From an uncultured Armatimonadota bacterium (GTDB lineage Bacteria > Armatimonadota > Armatimonadia > Armatimonadales > Armatimonadaceae): a DNA stretch of 45,790 nt. The notes below the pieces were generated by a model. The model was not told the origin of the DNA, did not search any database, and was given only the letters and a program-made list of their open reading frames with translations. The stretch spans positions 1 to 45,790 of the forward strand of contig CAIVZM010000021.1 of assembly GCA_903910385.1 (NCBI GenBank), given 5' to 3'. Below, in pieces: positions 16,757 to 25,089 of this stretch; position 1 is the first letter of the stretch, and each line of letters opens with the position of its first letter. Position numbers and translations under genes: made by a program.

Positions 16757-16763
16757 ATAGTCT

Positions 16764-18047
16764 ATGAATACTGCCGACGAAGAAAAAGGCCTGATGGCCT
16801 GTGTGCATTGTGGGTTCTGTCTGGATGCGTGCCCGACGTACCGTGAAACGGGAGATGAAGCGGATTCGCCACGCGGCAGGATCGTCCTGATGCGCGGCAT
16901 CTTCGAGGGCAAGATTCCTCTCATCTCGGAAGAAATGACCGGGCCGGGAAGCGCAGGCTACCATCTGGATCGTTGTCTGGGTTGCCGGGCGTGCGAGACC
17001 GCCTGCCCTTCCGGCGTTCCTTATGGAGCGCTTCTGGAGAATGTTCGGGACAAGCAGGAGAAGGTGGCGAAGCGCAGTCTCAATGAAAAGATACTGCGCA
17101 CCAGTCTTCTCACCATGCTTACCCAGCCTCCCCTGCTCAAGGCGGCTCTTATCGCTGGGCGTCTGACCGGCGGCGCGATTCCGACGCCTCTGGCGCGTTT
17201 TGTCGGACTTCCGGACAATACAAGAATGCCGATTCCGAAAAGTCTTTCGGTGTCCTCCGCCGCCGCCCCCGTGTATACTCACGCGCAGGGTGGGCGTCGG
17301 GGCAGGGCGGTTCTGCTGACCGGGTGTGTCATGTCCGTTTTATATGGACCAGTCCATGCCGCAACCGTCCGCGTTCTCGCCGCCAACGGAGTCGAAGTCA
17401 TCGCCCCTCCGGCGCAACCGTGTTGCGGAGCTCTTCACGGGCATCAGGGTGAGATGGCTGGCGCGATAGAACTGGCGAAGAAAACGATTGCAGCGCTGGA
17501 AGGCGAGAATGCGGATGTCTACATTTCCAACTCGGCGGGTTGCGGTTCCTTCCTCAAGGAATATGGCAAACTCCTGAAGGATGACGCGGAATGGAACGAA
17601 CGCGCCGCCGCCTTCTCGGCGAAGGTCAAAGATGTCAGCGAGTATCTTTCGGAGCTTGGCCCACGCCCGATGACCAATCCTATCAATGCCCGGGTCACCT
17701 ACCATGACGCCTGCCACCTGGCGCACGGACAGCGGATTACTTCGCCGCCGCGCCAGTTGATCAAAGCGATTCCCGGCGTCACGTTCGTTGAAGCGGCGGA
17801 ATCTGATCTGTGTTGCGGTTCGGCGGGCGTTTATAATTATCTGCAACCGAAAATGGCGCGAAACCTCCTGCGTCGTAAAGTCGCTAATCTTCTGGCGGTC
17901 GATGCGGATATCATCGTTACCGGGAACCCCGGATGCCTTGCCTGGATTCAGCAAGGGGTCGAAGGGGAATCGCTCCCAGCAGGAACGAGACTGCCTGAAG
18001 TGGTTCATCCGGTGGAACTACTGGACAGAGCCTACGCAAAGACTTAG
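16764..18047 (+). CDS. GlcF-like (Fe-S)-binding subunit of a 2-hydroxyacid oxidase
   Basis: 427 aa with the layout of glycolate oxidase iron-sulfur subunit GlcF. Two [4Fe-4S] sites are at C13/C16/C19/C23 (CVHCGFCLDACP) and C71/C74/C77/C81 (CLGCRACETACPSG). Two cysteine-rich CCG domains follow, with CVMSVLYGPVHAAT and QPCCGALHGHQGE, then DACHLAHGQRI and DLCCGSAGVYNYLQP. It would pass electrons from a flavin subunit (GlcD-like) to the membrane quinone pool; no such FAD subunit is in the window. No Shine-Dalgarno; -10-like TAGAAT lies 5 nt before the ATG. The next gene starts 31 nt downstream. Confidence 0.92.
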   Translation: MNTADEEKGLMACVHCGFCLDACPTYRETGDEADSPRGRIVLMRGIFEGKIPLISEEMTGPGSAGYHLDRCLGCRACETACPSGVPYGALLENVRDKQEKVAKRSLNEKILRTSLLTMLTQPPLLKAALIAGRLTGGAIPTPLARFVGLPDNTRMPIPKSLSVSSAAAPVYTHAQGGRRGRAVLLTGCVMSVLYGPVHAATVRVLAANGVEVIAPPAQPCCGALHGHQGEMAGAIELAKKTIAALEGENADVYISNSAGCGSFLKEYGKLLKDDAEWNERAAAFSAKVKDVSEYLSELGPRPMTNPINARVTYHDACHLAHGQRITSPPRQLIKAIPGVTFVEAAESDLCCGSAGVYNYLQPKMARNLLRRKVANLLAVDADIIVTGNPGCLAWIQQGVEGESLPAGTRLPEVVHPVELLDRAYAKT

Positions 18048-18067
18048 CAAAACCTGGCGTCAGGCGA

Positions 18068-18073
18068 CATAGT
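18068..18073 (+). promoter_or_regulatory. Possible -10 element of the phosphohistidine-domain gene
   Basis: CATAGT lies 5 nt before the ATG at 18079, with no ribosome site between. It departs from TATAAT more than the other cases, and the gene could instead be read from the upstream transcript. Confidence 0.3.
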
Positions 18074-18078
18074 TTTGC

Positions 18079-18810
18079 ATGAATGTCATACGTAAGAACT
18101 TTCCGGAAGAAATTGAGGAGCTACGTCCCCTCCTGCAAGCGGCTTATTCGGCGATTCTCGATTTCCAGAGCGCCCGCGACGATGTCAATGAGAGGACGAT
18201 GCGGCAGGCGATAGCGATGATGCTCCCGGTGATCGTTCCGTTCAAAGAGCATATCCCTGCCTACAAAGCGCGATATATCGAAATTTTAGAGGATAATGCC
18301 GATCAACTGACGCCTTACGATCTGATCGTTTGCTTCGACCGGGCGATTTACGAACTGCACACCCGGCTCAAATGCGGCGAGTTTGCAGACCTGCCCTGGA
18401 GTCCGGAACTGCGCGAACTTTTCGAGGAACGCCGTCGTTCTCCGGAAACGTCACCAACGAAGGCAAACGAGTCTGCCAAGGATTCCCCCTTTCTGGTACA
18501 GGGAAATGCGGTGACGCCGTTTGTGGTCGAAGGGATCGCCCGGATTGTTCGCGCTCCCAGAGACCTGTACCGGGTAGTTTCGGGGGAAATTCTTGTCACC
18601 GAGATGTCCGATCCCGATTTTATCGTCGTTGCTGACAGGATCGCGGGGTTGATCACCGAGCAGGGCGGGCTTGTCTGCCATGCCGCGATTCTCGCCCGTG
18701 AGTGGGATCTTCCGTGTATCGTCGGTTGCCGGAATGCGACCACGATGATCTCCGATGGGCAATATATTCGCATGGACGGCGCAACCGGTACAGTGTCTCA
18801 GGTATCGTAA
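18079..18810 (+). CDS. Stand-alone PEP-utilising-enzyme mobile (phosphohistidine) domain protein
   Basis: 243 aa. Residues 1-115 are predicted helical and unfamiliar (FPEEIEELRPLLQAAYSAIL). Residues 145-240 match the phosphohistidine swivel domain of PEP synthase, pyruvate phosphate dikinase and rifampicin phosphotransferase: GEILVTEMSDPDF, then TEQGGLVCHAAILARE with the phospho-acceptor His201, then LPCIVGCRNAT and the terminal IRMDGATGTV. ATP-grasp and PEP-binding domains are absent, so it cannot catalyse the full reaction alone. It may work with a partner encoded elsewhere, or bind a ligand. It ends 14 nt before the convergent DUF6785-type gene. Confidence 0.85.
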   Translation: MNVIRKNFPEEIEELRPLLQAAYSAILDFQSARDDVNERTMRQAIAMMLPVIVPFKEHIPAYKARYIEILEDNADQLTPYDLIVCFDRAIYELHTRLKCGEFADLPWSPELRELFEERRRSPETSPTKANESAKDSPFLVQGNAVTPFVVEGIARIVRAPRDLYRVVSGEILVTEMSDPDFIVVADRIAGLITEQGGLVCHAAILAREWDLPCIVGCRNATTMISDGQYIRMDGATGTVSQVS

Positions 18811-18824
18811 CGACGCTTCTCAAG

Positions 18825-20804
18825 TCAGGGCAAAATGCGATATCCAGTTCCGGTGAGGTGACCGAGGAAAATCCAGAGGACGGCATTCAGGGCATCTCCG
18901 AGGATAAGCCCGAGGAAGAAAGGCAGAAACAGCGCATACGCTTTCATACCCCCATAGCGCAATAGCAGAGTTTTGACGAACCAGCCGAGGAACATGGAGA
19001 ACCAGAGCAGGTGGGTCGCCGCGACCGAAGCGCCCAGAAAGCCGATAGGGTGCAGACCGAACCCAAGGTAGGCGCGACACATCAACAGTCCCAGCGTCAG
19101 GACGAAACCGCCGAGGACATGGAAAACGTTCGTCCATGAACCGACGAAGGGAGTATTCACCATTCCCCCGAGCAGATTTAGCGGTTTCTTCGGAGCGCCA
19201 TTGTAGACCCAGTCGTTGTTGATAGAGGTCGCTCCGCCGCTATAGTACGGCAACATTACCGAGGCGACAGCGGAAATGATTACGGTCAGCACAACGGACG
19301 CCGCCATGGCATAAAATAAACGCCGTGCGGAAAAGTTCTCCGCATTCGCCACTTTCGCTCCTTCCAACACCGAGGGGGTGACCATTTCCCGCGTATTCAA
19401 AAAGAACGACGACTCGAACCGGAACTGCGAATATATCCCCGGTAAATCCAGACCTGCGGAGCCACGGATCGGCGCGATGATATCGATTGAGGAGTAGGCG
19501 GTCTGTACAAACAACATCCCTCCCTGACAGACCATCCACGCAATGACGATGAGAATGATCGTCATCAGGAAAAGGGAGAACGTCCCATAGAGAAACGGGA
19601 CGCCCGCCCATCTCAGCCAGAGCAGAATTCCGCCATAGGAAAAAATCAGCCCGAACAGTGTCGCCTGTCGGGAGAGCATCTCACGCCCATTGCCGTCATT
19701 ACGATCCTCCGAATCGTCGCCGCGCCAGAAAGCGGAAAAGACGCCGCCCAGATACTGCCTTGCCGTCCAGAAGACCCAGACAACCAGTCCCACCGCGCCG
19801 CCGAACGATTCCAGAGCGTGAAACTGTTTGTAGCCGTGCGCCGCAAGAACGCCAGGCATCTGCCAGTTATTGACGGCGCAGAGTAGTATCTCCGCTTTGT
19901 AAAACAGAAAAAAGAACCAGAAGGAAAACGCCACTTCCCTCGGCAACAGATAGGTGAGCCCGATCATCAGCGGATAGATCGCCAGAGGAAACCAATCCAG
20001 TTGATTCCAGGGGGCGGAGGGAGCATAGTCGATCAGATTCCAGACCAGAGGAATATCGGGAATCGTCGGGTAGAGAAGGTATAGCCCCTTGAACCCATGC
20101 ACAATGGTACAGAGGAGAACCGCAGTCCAGAGGAGTGGATGGCGCAGGCGGGCATTCAGGACGCGTCCCGATTCCGGTTCCTCCGCCACGATCAGGGGGA
20201 TTGCGACCAGAGGAAAGGCGAATTTTTCATTCTCTACCCACTGCCGCCGCAACAGGGAAGCGATGCAAAAGGAAGCAGCAAGAAACAATATCGCCAGTGT
20301 CCCCCATGCCAGCAGGGGAACGATCCAGACATTCCAGGGGACGTGTTCACTCCCACGGGGATAGCCTTCGTAAAACGCTTTCACCGCTACAGGGTCGGTG
20401 ATTTTGAGCGCATCGGGCGCGGAGGCCCAGAGATTCGCTTCCCAGTTATTGACGGCGTTGGAGTGGTAGTGCGGAGCGACGATTTGCGGAATCAGAAAAC
20501 GCATCATTCCGCCGGAGGGAATCCCGGAAGCCACCAGAACCAGCGCCCAGATTGTCACCAGTTCCGCCCCGGTGAACGCCCATCGTGGCTGGTAACGCCG
20601 CAAAATCACGTTCACGACAAAGACCAGAACCAGTTCGATGAACAGAGCGCCAACAGGGAATTGATTGCCGGCGATCATCGTCGCCCCGACCTTAATATCG
20701 TTGTAAGGAGTAAACGCAGCAAAGAACGCCGCCGATGCCAATCCGACCGCTACGGCGCGTAGTGTCACGCCATGTTCTCCCGGGGTTGTGTACGTCTTCG
20801 TCAC
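18825..20804 (-). CDS. DUF6785/DUF6784-type polytopic membrane protein
   Basis: 659 aa with about 14 hydrophobic helices. It aligns by eye with the protein at 43351-45339: a helix-rich N-terminal half with AFTGAELVTIWALVLV and LLRRQWVENEKFAFPLVAIPL, a central NWQMPGV / HALESFGGAVGLVVW part, and a C-terminal half ending LLLRYGGMKAYALFLPFFLG followed by LILGDALN. These are the DUF6785 and DUF6784 regions known mostly from Armatimonadota and PVC genomes. The architecture is transporter-like, function unknown. The start is a GTG at 20804; GATAAT ends 6 nt before it. Confidence 0.85.
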   Translation of the reverse strand: MTKTYTTPGEHGVTLRAVAVGLASAAFFAAFTPYNDIKVGATMIAGNQFPVGALFIELVLVFVVNVILRRYQPRWAFTGAELVTIWALVLVASGIPSGGMMRFLIPQIVAPHYHSNAVNNWEANLWASAPDALKITDPVAVKAFYEGYPRGSEHVPWNVWIVPLLAWGTLAILFLAASFCIASLLRRQWVENEKFAFPLVAIPLIVAEEPESGRVLNARLRHPLLWTAVLLCTIVHGFKGLYLLYPTIPDIPLVWNLIDYAPSAPWNQLDWFPLAIYPLMIGLTYLLPREVAFSFWFFFLFYKAEILLCAVNNWQMPGVLAAHGYKQFHALESFGGAVGLVVWVFWTARQYLGGVFSAFWRGDDSEDRNDGNGREMLSRQATLFGLIFSYGGILLWLRWAGVPFLYGTFSLFLMTIILIVIAWMVCQGGMLFVQTAYSSIDIIAPIRGSAGLDLPGIYSQFRFESSFFLNTREMVTPSVLEGAKVANAENFSARRLFYAMAASVVLTVIISAVASVMLPYYSGGATSINNDWVYNGAPKKPLNLLGGMVNTPFVGSWTNVFHVLGGFVLTLGLLMCRAYLGFGLHPIGFLGASVAATHLLWFSMFLGWFVKTLLLRYGGMKAYALFLPFFLGLILGDALNAVLWIFLGHLTGTGYRILP

Positions 20805-20810
20805 TGTGCT

Positions 20811-20816
20811 ATTATC
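20811..20816 (-). promoter_or_regulatory. -10-like element of the DUF6785-type gene
   Basis: GATAAT on the minus strand lies 6 nt before the GTG at 20804. No Shine-Dalgarno sequence is seen, so the message is probably leaderless. Confidence 0.5.
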
Positions 20817-20902
20817 ACTCTAATCTAATTTTTTTGCTATACTTGCTTGCTAAGGTGTCCATCCGGGAAACTCCCCTGTCTTTGCTTTGTCAACAGAGAA
20901 AC

Positions 20903-21952
20903 ATGAAACACTATCCTCTATTCCCCGCTTTTCTGGCGGTAGCTCTGGGCGTCACTCTCGGCGCTGTGGTGCATGCGCGACGACGCGAAAGTCCGGCGAC
21001 CGAAGCGGCGCGGGAGTTTCTGAACAAGCTGGGCGCGACGAAAGCCCCAAAGGCGCGTTACACGTTCGATAGCGACGAACGCCTGAACTGGCATTTCGTT
21101 CCGCAGGAGCGTAACGGCGTCAGCTTTAAGGAAATGAACGATGAGCAACGACAGGCTGCCATGAACCTGCTCAAAACAGGAGTCAGCGCCGATGGTATGA
21201 AGCGCCTGGAAACGATTCGACAACTGGAAGACGTTCTGCACGAGATAGAACAGGGAAGCGGCCCAACCCGCGACCGTGACTTATACTTTGTCACAGTCTT
21301 TGGCGAACCATCCGATAAAGGCGCCTGGGGATGGCGTTATGAAGGGCACCATGTTTCGTTACAATGGACTATGCACGATGGCAAGATAATCGCTGATACG
21401 CCACAATTTGTCGGAGCGAATCCTGCCGAAGTTCGTCGGGATGGCCCGATGAAGGGAACGCGCCTGCTGGCGAAAGAAGAAGACCTTGGCTATGAACTTC
21501 TGCGTTCCTTGACCGAATCGGAGCGCAGGTCGGCTATTTTACGCACCGACGCCCCACCCGAGATTCTCACTGGCGCCAGCCGTCGCGCCGCCATTCAGGA
21601 AGACTCCGGCATCGCTTACACCAGTCTGACGCCAGCGCAAAAAAAACTTCTGGAAAAGCTGATCGCCCAGCACGCCACGATCCAGATTCCGGAAATCGCC
21701 CGAAAGCGTCTCGCCGCCGTTCGCGCTGCCGGAATGGACACGATCAAATTCGCCTGGATGGGCGGAATGGAGCCCGGTCAGGGTCATTACTATCGGATTC
21801 AGGGAAAAACATTCCTGATTGAGTTCGACAATACCCAGAACAACGCCAACCATATCCACACCGTCTGGCGTGATTTCCATGGCGATTTTGGAACGGATTT
21901 GCTGGCGGAGCATTACAAGACCGCACCGCATGATACGGTAAAGATCCAGTAA
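20903..21952 (+). CDS. Exported DUF3500 family protein
   Basis: 349 aa from the ATG at 20903; upstream in-frame codons are not protein-like. Residues 4-23 (YPLFPAFLAVALGVTLGAVV) form a signal peptide or anchor. The rest fits DUF3500: LNWHFVPQERNGVSFKEMNDEQRQ, RDRDLYFVTVFGEPSDKGAWGWR, then HHVSLQWTMHDGKII, PQFVGANPAEV, and near the end YYRIQGKTFLIEFDNTQNNAN followed by HIHTVWRDFHGDFG. The function of the family is not established; it is a secreted protein common in planctomycete-like bacteria. The gene is divergent from the DUF6785-type gene and ends at a hairpin. Confidence 0.88.
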   Translation: MKHYPLFPAFLAVALGVTLGAVVHARRRESPATEAAREFLNKLGATKAPKARYTFDSDERLNWHFVPQERNGVSFKEMNDEQRQAAMNLLKTGVSADGMKRLETIRQLEDVLHEIEQGSGPTRDRDLYFVTVFGEPSDKGAWGWRYEGHHVSLQWTMHDGKIIADTPQFVGANPAEVRRDGPMKGTRLLAKEEDLGYELLRSLTESERRSAILRTDAPPEILTGASRRAAIQEDSGIAYTSLTPAQKKLLEKLIAQHATIQIPEIARKRLAAVRAAGMDTIKFAWMGGMEPGQGHYYRIQGKTFLIEFDNTQNNANHIHTVWRDFHGDFGTDLLAEHYKTAPHDTVKIQ

Positions 21953-21967
21953 CGCCATATGGCAGCT

Positions 21968-22004
21968 TCTATCGGGGCTGAGAGCGAATATCATCCCCGA
22001 TAGA
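21968..22004. terminator. Terminator hairpin between convergent genes
   Basis: TCTATCGGGG (21968-21977) pairs perfectly with CCCCGATAGA (21995-22004) over a 17-nt loop, followed by CATTTACATTT. It sits between the stops of the DUF3500 gene and the convergent SPFH lipoprotein gene and could serve both. Confidence 0.6.
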
Positions 22005-22033
22005 CATTTACATTTACTCCGAAAGTGAATCCG

Positions 22034-22984
22034 TTATTCGCCCTGCGGCGGAACCTCACGAGTTCGTTGTGGCGGAGTCAGTGGCGTTGTCGCGGTCTCC
22101 CGGGGCGCGGGCGGCGAACCGGCATTGACAATCGCTCCCTGCGGGACGCCGACGATACGGATATCATCCAGATGCTTGTATTTCACCAGACGCGGCGTCA
22201 GGGAAGCGGCGCGTATACGGGTCGCTTTCGCTTCCGCCTCCGCTTTGGATACCGCCCGTGCGTTCGCCAGATTTGCTAACTGCTGATTGAGCGTGGAAAG
22301 GCGCAGATTCTGCTCCGCCACTAGATGGGTTCGCAGGGTATTTTTCGTATTCTCATCTGGCCAGATTGCCCGTATCCGGACTTCGTCCACGATGATGGAG
22401 TCGGTATTGAGTATTTTATTCAATTCGCTCCGGGCATCTTCAGCGGCGCGACGTTTCCCATCGCCGGTCATCGCCTCCACCGTGGTCATCTTGCCGAACG
22501 CATTGGAGACATACTTGCGAAACAGGGGTCGTAGCTGGCTTTCCTCGAAGGCGCTGAATCCGCTCCCCTGAAACTGCGACCGGTACTTGGCATACAGATT
22601 TTTCAGTTCCTCCTGCTTGTTGGGGTCAAATGTCAGGTGGTAGGTGACGGAAATATCTACATTCAGGATGTTGGTGGAGGCGGTGTTGACACGGACGCTA
22701 TCATCCCCACTCCGTGCGCCTTCCGTAGTAGTCCGCACCATCGTATAAGTCCGCTTATGCGTCGGGATTTCGACCATTTCGTAGCCGGAGAGCGGAGGTA
22801 ACGGGTTAAAGCCCGCACGGCGCACATTACCATCCACTTTGCCCGAGTAATGGTTTACGACCAGACCGACATTACCCGTTTTTACCACCGTTCCGCACCC
22901 CGAAAGTGCAAACGCCACAACCAGCAGAACAAGGTACAGAAGCGCCGACGAAAAAGCGTTTCCGCTGTAGCGATTGGTTTTCAT
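22034..22984 (-). CDS. SPFH (band 7/prohibitin-like) lipoprotein
   Basis: 316 aa. A signal peptide with lipobox LSGC places the lipidated Cys at 30, an unusual anchor for an SPFH protein. Residues 35-215 look like an SPFH domain: TGNVGLVVNHYSGKVDGNVRR, then the HKRTYTMVR strand, NTASTNILNVDISVTYHLTF, and the helix RAAEDARSELNKILNTDSI. A coiled-coil (LSTLNQQLANLANARAVSKAEAEAKATR) follows, then a proline-rich tail. Last gene of a three-gene operon; its ATG overlaps the previous stop by 4 nt (ATGA). Probably assembles with the neighbouring SPFH protein at the membrane. Confidence 0.88.
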   Translation of the reverse strand: MKTNRYSGNAFSSALLYLVLLVVAFALSGCGTVVKTGNVGLVVNHYSGKVDGNVRRAGFNPLPPLSGYEMVEIPTHKRTYTMVRTTTEGARSGDDSVRVNTASTNILNVDISVTYHLTFDPNKQEELKNLYAKYRSQFQGSGFSAFEESQLRPLFRKYVSNAFGKMTTVEAMTGDGKRRAAEDARSELNKILNTDSIIVDEVRIRAIWPDENTKNTLRTHLVAEQNLRLSTLNQQLANLANARAVSKAEAEAKATRIRAASLTPRLVKYKHLDDIRIVGVPQGAIVNAGSPPAPRETATTPLTPPQRTREVPPQGE

Positions 22985-23826
22985 TTTTTGAGCATTCCCA
23001 TGATCTGGTCAGACGGCAGATAGACGGTATCGACACGTTCCAGAATTTTGTCCTGGATATACAGGTCTGTCAGTGCGGAGTCCCGCGCCTTGTTGATTTG
23101 GGCCTCGGCAGTTGCGCTCTGAATCAGGGTCGCGTTATCGATTTCCTGTTGCTTCAGCGAGAGTTTGGCGTTCTCGATATCCTGCATCTTGGCGGTGGTA
23201 GCGGAAAGCAGTTCCTTTGCCTGAGCGTCCGGTTCCACTGCACGGATCAAGAGGTTCCGAAATTCGACGCCGCGAGGGCCCCACTCTTTCTGCAACATCG
23301 CCAGCGCCTGTTGCTCCGCTTTGGTCTTACCGGCGGTGGTCATCGCCTCTGCGGTGTCCAGATCGCCTATTGCGTAATTGATCGCTTCTTTGATAGCAGG
23401 ACGGATATTCACGTCTTCAAAAAGCGTCAGATTAGCGAAGGTGTCCTGATAGTCGACATACAGTTCACGCGCTTTATCCCCACGGACATTGTATTGCGCC
23501 GTTACATCGGCGGTCAGCATATTCGAGGACGTATTGACATCGATGGGAGCGCTGTTTGCCGTATGGCTGTCGAAGGAGAGCGTCCTTTGCATGGTCGGCA
23601 CCTCGATCACCGTTTCCCAGATCCCCTGAAAGTGAACCCCGGACGGCATCAGCGCCTCTTCGACGACGCCATGATAGTTATCGATCCGCAGACCGACATT
23701 TCCTGGGGAGATATAAGTCGGTCCCGCCATGTGACCGCCCGCAGCGAGAGAAACGACAAAAAACCCGAAAACGCCAATGATAACCAGGCCGCCCCCAATG
23801 AGACAGCCCATTTTAGAAGATTTCAT
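22981..23826 (-). CDS. SPFH (band 7/prohibitin-like) membrane protein
   Basis: 281 aa. One N-terminal membrane helix (about 8-30, CLIGGGLVIIGVFGFFVVSL) without a lipobox cleavage context, then an SPFH domain (about 38-215): SPGNVGLRIDNYHGVVEEAL, PTMQRTLSFD, NTSSNMLTADVTAQYNVRG, and RPAIKEAINYAIGDLDTAEA. A coiled-coil follows (QDIENAKLSLKQQEIDNATL). The domain is homologous to that of the downstream lipoprotein, so the pair resembles hetero-oligomeric SPFH pairs such as HflK/HflC, although no FtsH-type protease is nearby. Overlaps both neighbours by 4 nt. Confidence 0.88.
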   Translation of the reverse strand: MKSSKMGCLIGGGLVIIGVFGFFVVSLAAGGHMAGPTYISPGNVGLRIDNYHGVVEEALMPSGVHFQGIWETVIEVPTMQRTLSFDSHTANSAPIDVNTSSNMLTADVTAQYNVRGDKARELYVDYQDTFANLTLFEDVNIRPAIKEAINYAIGDLDTAEAMTTAGKTKAEQQALAMLQKEWGPRGVEFRNLLIRAVEPDAQAKELLSATTAKMQDIENAKLSLKQQEIDNATLIQSATAEAQINKARDSALTDLYIQDKILERVDTVYLPSDQIMGMLKK

Positions 23827-24272
23827 ATTCCTCTTTTTCTTTGTGAGAGCGGTTCCGCTACAGAAGACTTCCTCTCCAAAACGGCTGTTACAGGAGGCGC
23901 CTCCCCTTCTCTTGTTGAGGTTTCCTCAACGCGAGAAACCGTCTCTTGCGATAATGCCTCCATCGACGCCATCGGCAGACGGTCTGCGAGCGCATGGACA
24001 TGCGAGTCGGAACTGATGCACACCGGAATCACCAGTGTCTGCGTGTGGCAACGCGGACAACCGCTCTCTTGCAGAGGACCGCGAAACGCTTCATCGCACG
24101 AGGCGCAATACAGAGGTTCTCCGGGTACAGAAAGCCATCGCTCTATATCTTCCGCCCGCTGATGCGCCTCTTTGACGCTCCGCTCCTGTTGGAGAGTCTT
24201 ACGGAAGAAGAGCGTCCATATTCCGATGATCATAAGCCCGATGAACAGTATTCCAGGAAGGACAAATAGCAT
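23823..24272 (-). CDS. Membrane-anchored zinc-ribbon protein, first gene of the SPFH operon
   Basis: 149 aa. An N-terminal membrane helix (2-23, LFVLPGILFIGLMIIGIWTLFF) leads to a helical linker and a zinc ribbon with CASC and CPRC pairs (about 56-75), as in LYCASCDEAFRGPLQESGCPRC. The tail is polar and probably disordered. Its stop overlaps the ATG of the first SPFH gene by 4 nt, so the three genes are almost certainly co-translated. No function recognised; the context suggests a partner or adaptor of the SPFH complex, facing the cytoplasm or periplasm depending on topology. Confidence 0.75.
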   Translation of the reverse strand: MLFVLPGILFIGLMIIGIWTLFFRKTLQQERSVKEAHQRAEDIERWLSVPGEPLYCASCDEAFRGPLQESGCPRCHTQTLVIPVCISSDSHVHALADRLPMASMEALSQETVSRVEETSTREGEAPPVTAVLERKSSVAEPLSQRKRGI

Positions 24273-24699
24273 TGCTTTAACCTGTATGACACAGAAACTA
24301 TCGTTTGGTGGCGTTCGGCGCCCTGCATACGAACCATTCTTTTTCTATAGTACACGCTTCCATGCCTCTCTTATATTTTCTTTTCGGGCGCCGGTGTATT
24401 CGCCCGGTTTTTAGGGATCGAAATTCGGGCGAGGCGGCAGAGTAGGCGGCAGAAACGCTGCGGCGTCCAGACTCCAATGGGATCTTAGTATTGGTGCGCC
24501 TTGCCTCTCCCGACAATGTACACAGCGTCCAGACGAGCGCCTGATCCACCCAACTTTGTTATCGCTTGATTTCCAGGCTCAAACATGATAGTTTTTTTGA
24601 CGTCTGCTTCTTTGACGTCGTTATCTTTGCTACTCGGGGATATTCTGGAATGAGACGGGACAGCCATGAAGATGAAACCCCCACACGGAGCATTACCCT
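24273..24699. other. Gene-poor region with one terminator-like hairpin
   Basis: I see no convincing gene here. CGGGCG (24385-24390) pairs with CGCCCG (24401-24406) over a 10-nt loop and is followed by GTTTTTA, a rho-independent terminator shape on the plus strand, although no plus-strand gene ends just before it. The SPFH operon promoter should lie at the left end, but no clear -10/-35 is visible. GGAG at 24687-24690 is the ribosome site of the following pseudogene. Confidence 0.45.
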
Positions 24700-24932
24700 A
24701 TGGAAGACTACATCATCACGCGCCGACGATTCCTGCAAAACAGCGCCACAGTGTGCAGTACATTCCTGATTCCGCAACTCGCTGCTTTCGGCGAACGAGA
24801 ACCCGTGGCGAACGAGAACCCGTGGCGAATGAGAACCCGTGGCGAATGAGAACCCGTGGCGGACGAGAACCCGTGGCGGACGAGAATCGTATCGTCCGTT
24901 TTGGTCTGATGACGGATGTCCATACGGGTTGA
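24700..24932 (+). pseudogene. Remnant of a Tat-exported metallophosphoesterase
   Basis: The ATG at 24700 has GGAG 9 nt upstream and encodes MEDYIITRRRFLQNSATVC followed by STFLIPQLAAFG, a twin-arginine signal peptide with RRRFLQ. The frame then runs into a 17-bp tandem repeat and stops at 24847. Beyond the repeat, in another frame, RIVRFGLMTDVH (ending at TGA 24930) matches the first strand and metal-binding D-x-H of calcineurin-like phosphoesterases. The rest of the enzyme is missing. One repeat copy fewer would bring both parts into one frame, but the protein would still end after TDVHTG. I infer a gene broken by repeat expansion and by loss of its 3' part. Confidence 0.6.
24796..24880. repeat. 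17-bp imperfect tandem repeat, five copies
   Basis: Units of CGAGAACCCGTGGCGAA begin at 24796, 24813, 24830, 24847 and 24864. The first base is C or T and the last two are AA or GA. A sixth, degenerate start (CGAGAATCG) follows at 24881. The period is not a multiple of 3, so each copy gained or lost changes the reading frame. Confidence 0.93.
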
Positions 24933-24967
24933 AGTCCTCAAAAATGATCAATCAAACTACCTTACGG

Positions 24968-24973
24968 TATAAT
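24968..24973 (+). promoter_or_regulatory. Possible -10 element upstream of the sensor kinase gene
   Basis: A consensus TATAAT lies 116 nt before the ATG at 25090 in an AT-rich stretch. No good -35 is seen at 16-18 nt. AGGAGG at 25018-25023 lies downstream but has no start codon at a suitable distance. Confidence 0.3.
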
Positions 24974-25089
24974 AAATCAATCCACGGTTCGCTTTAATAA
25001 ATAACGGCAAACAAACAGGAGGTTGCACCTTCTGCCCGTATGAAACGGATCACACTGATGTCTCGGAAATTACTAGGTGGGCTGACTCT

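Noticed and set aside
24559-24951. Minus-strand frames through the 17-bp repeat region
   Set aside because: They consist largely of translated repeat units and have no family features; the plus-strand Tat signal is a better reading.
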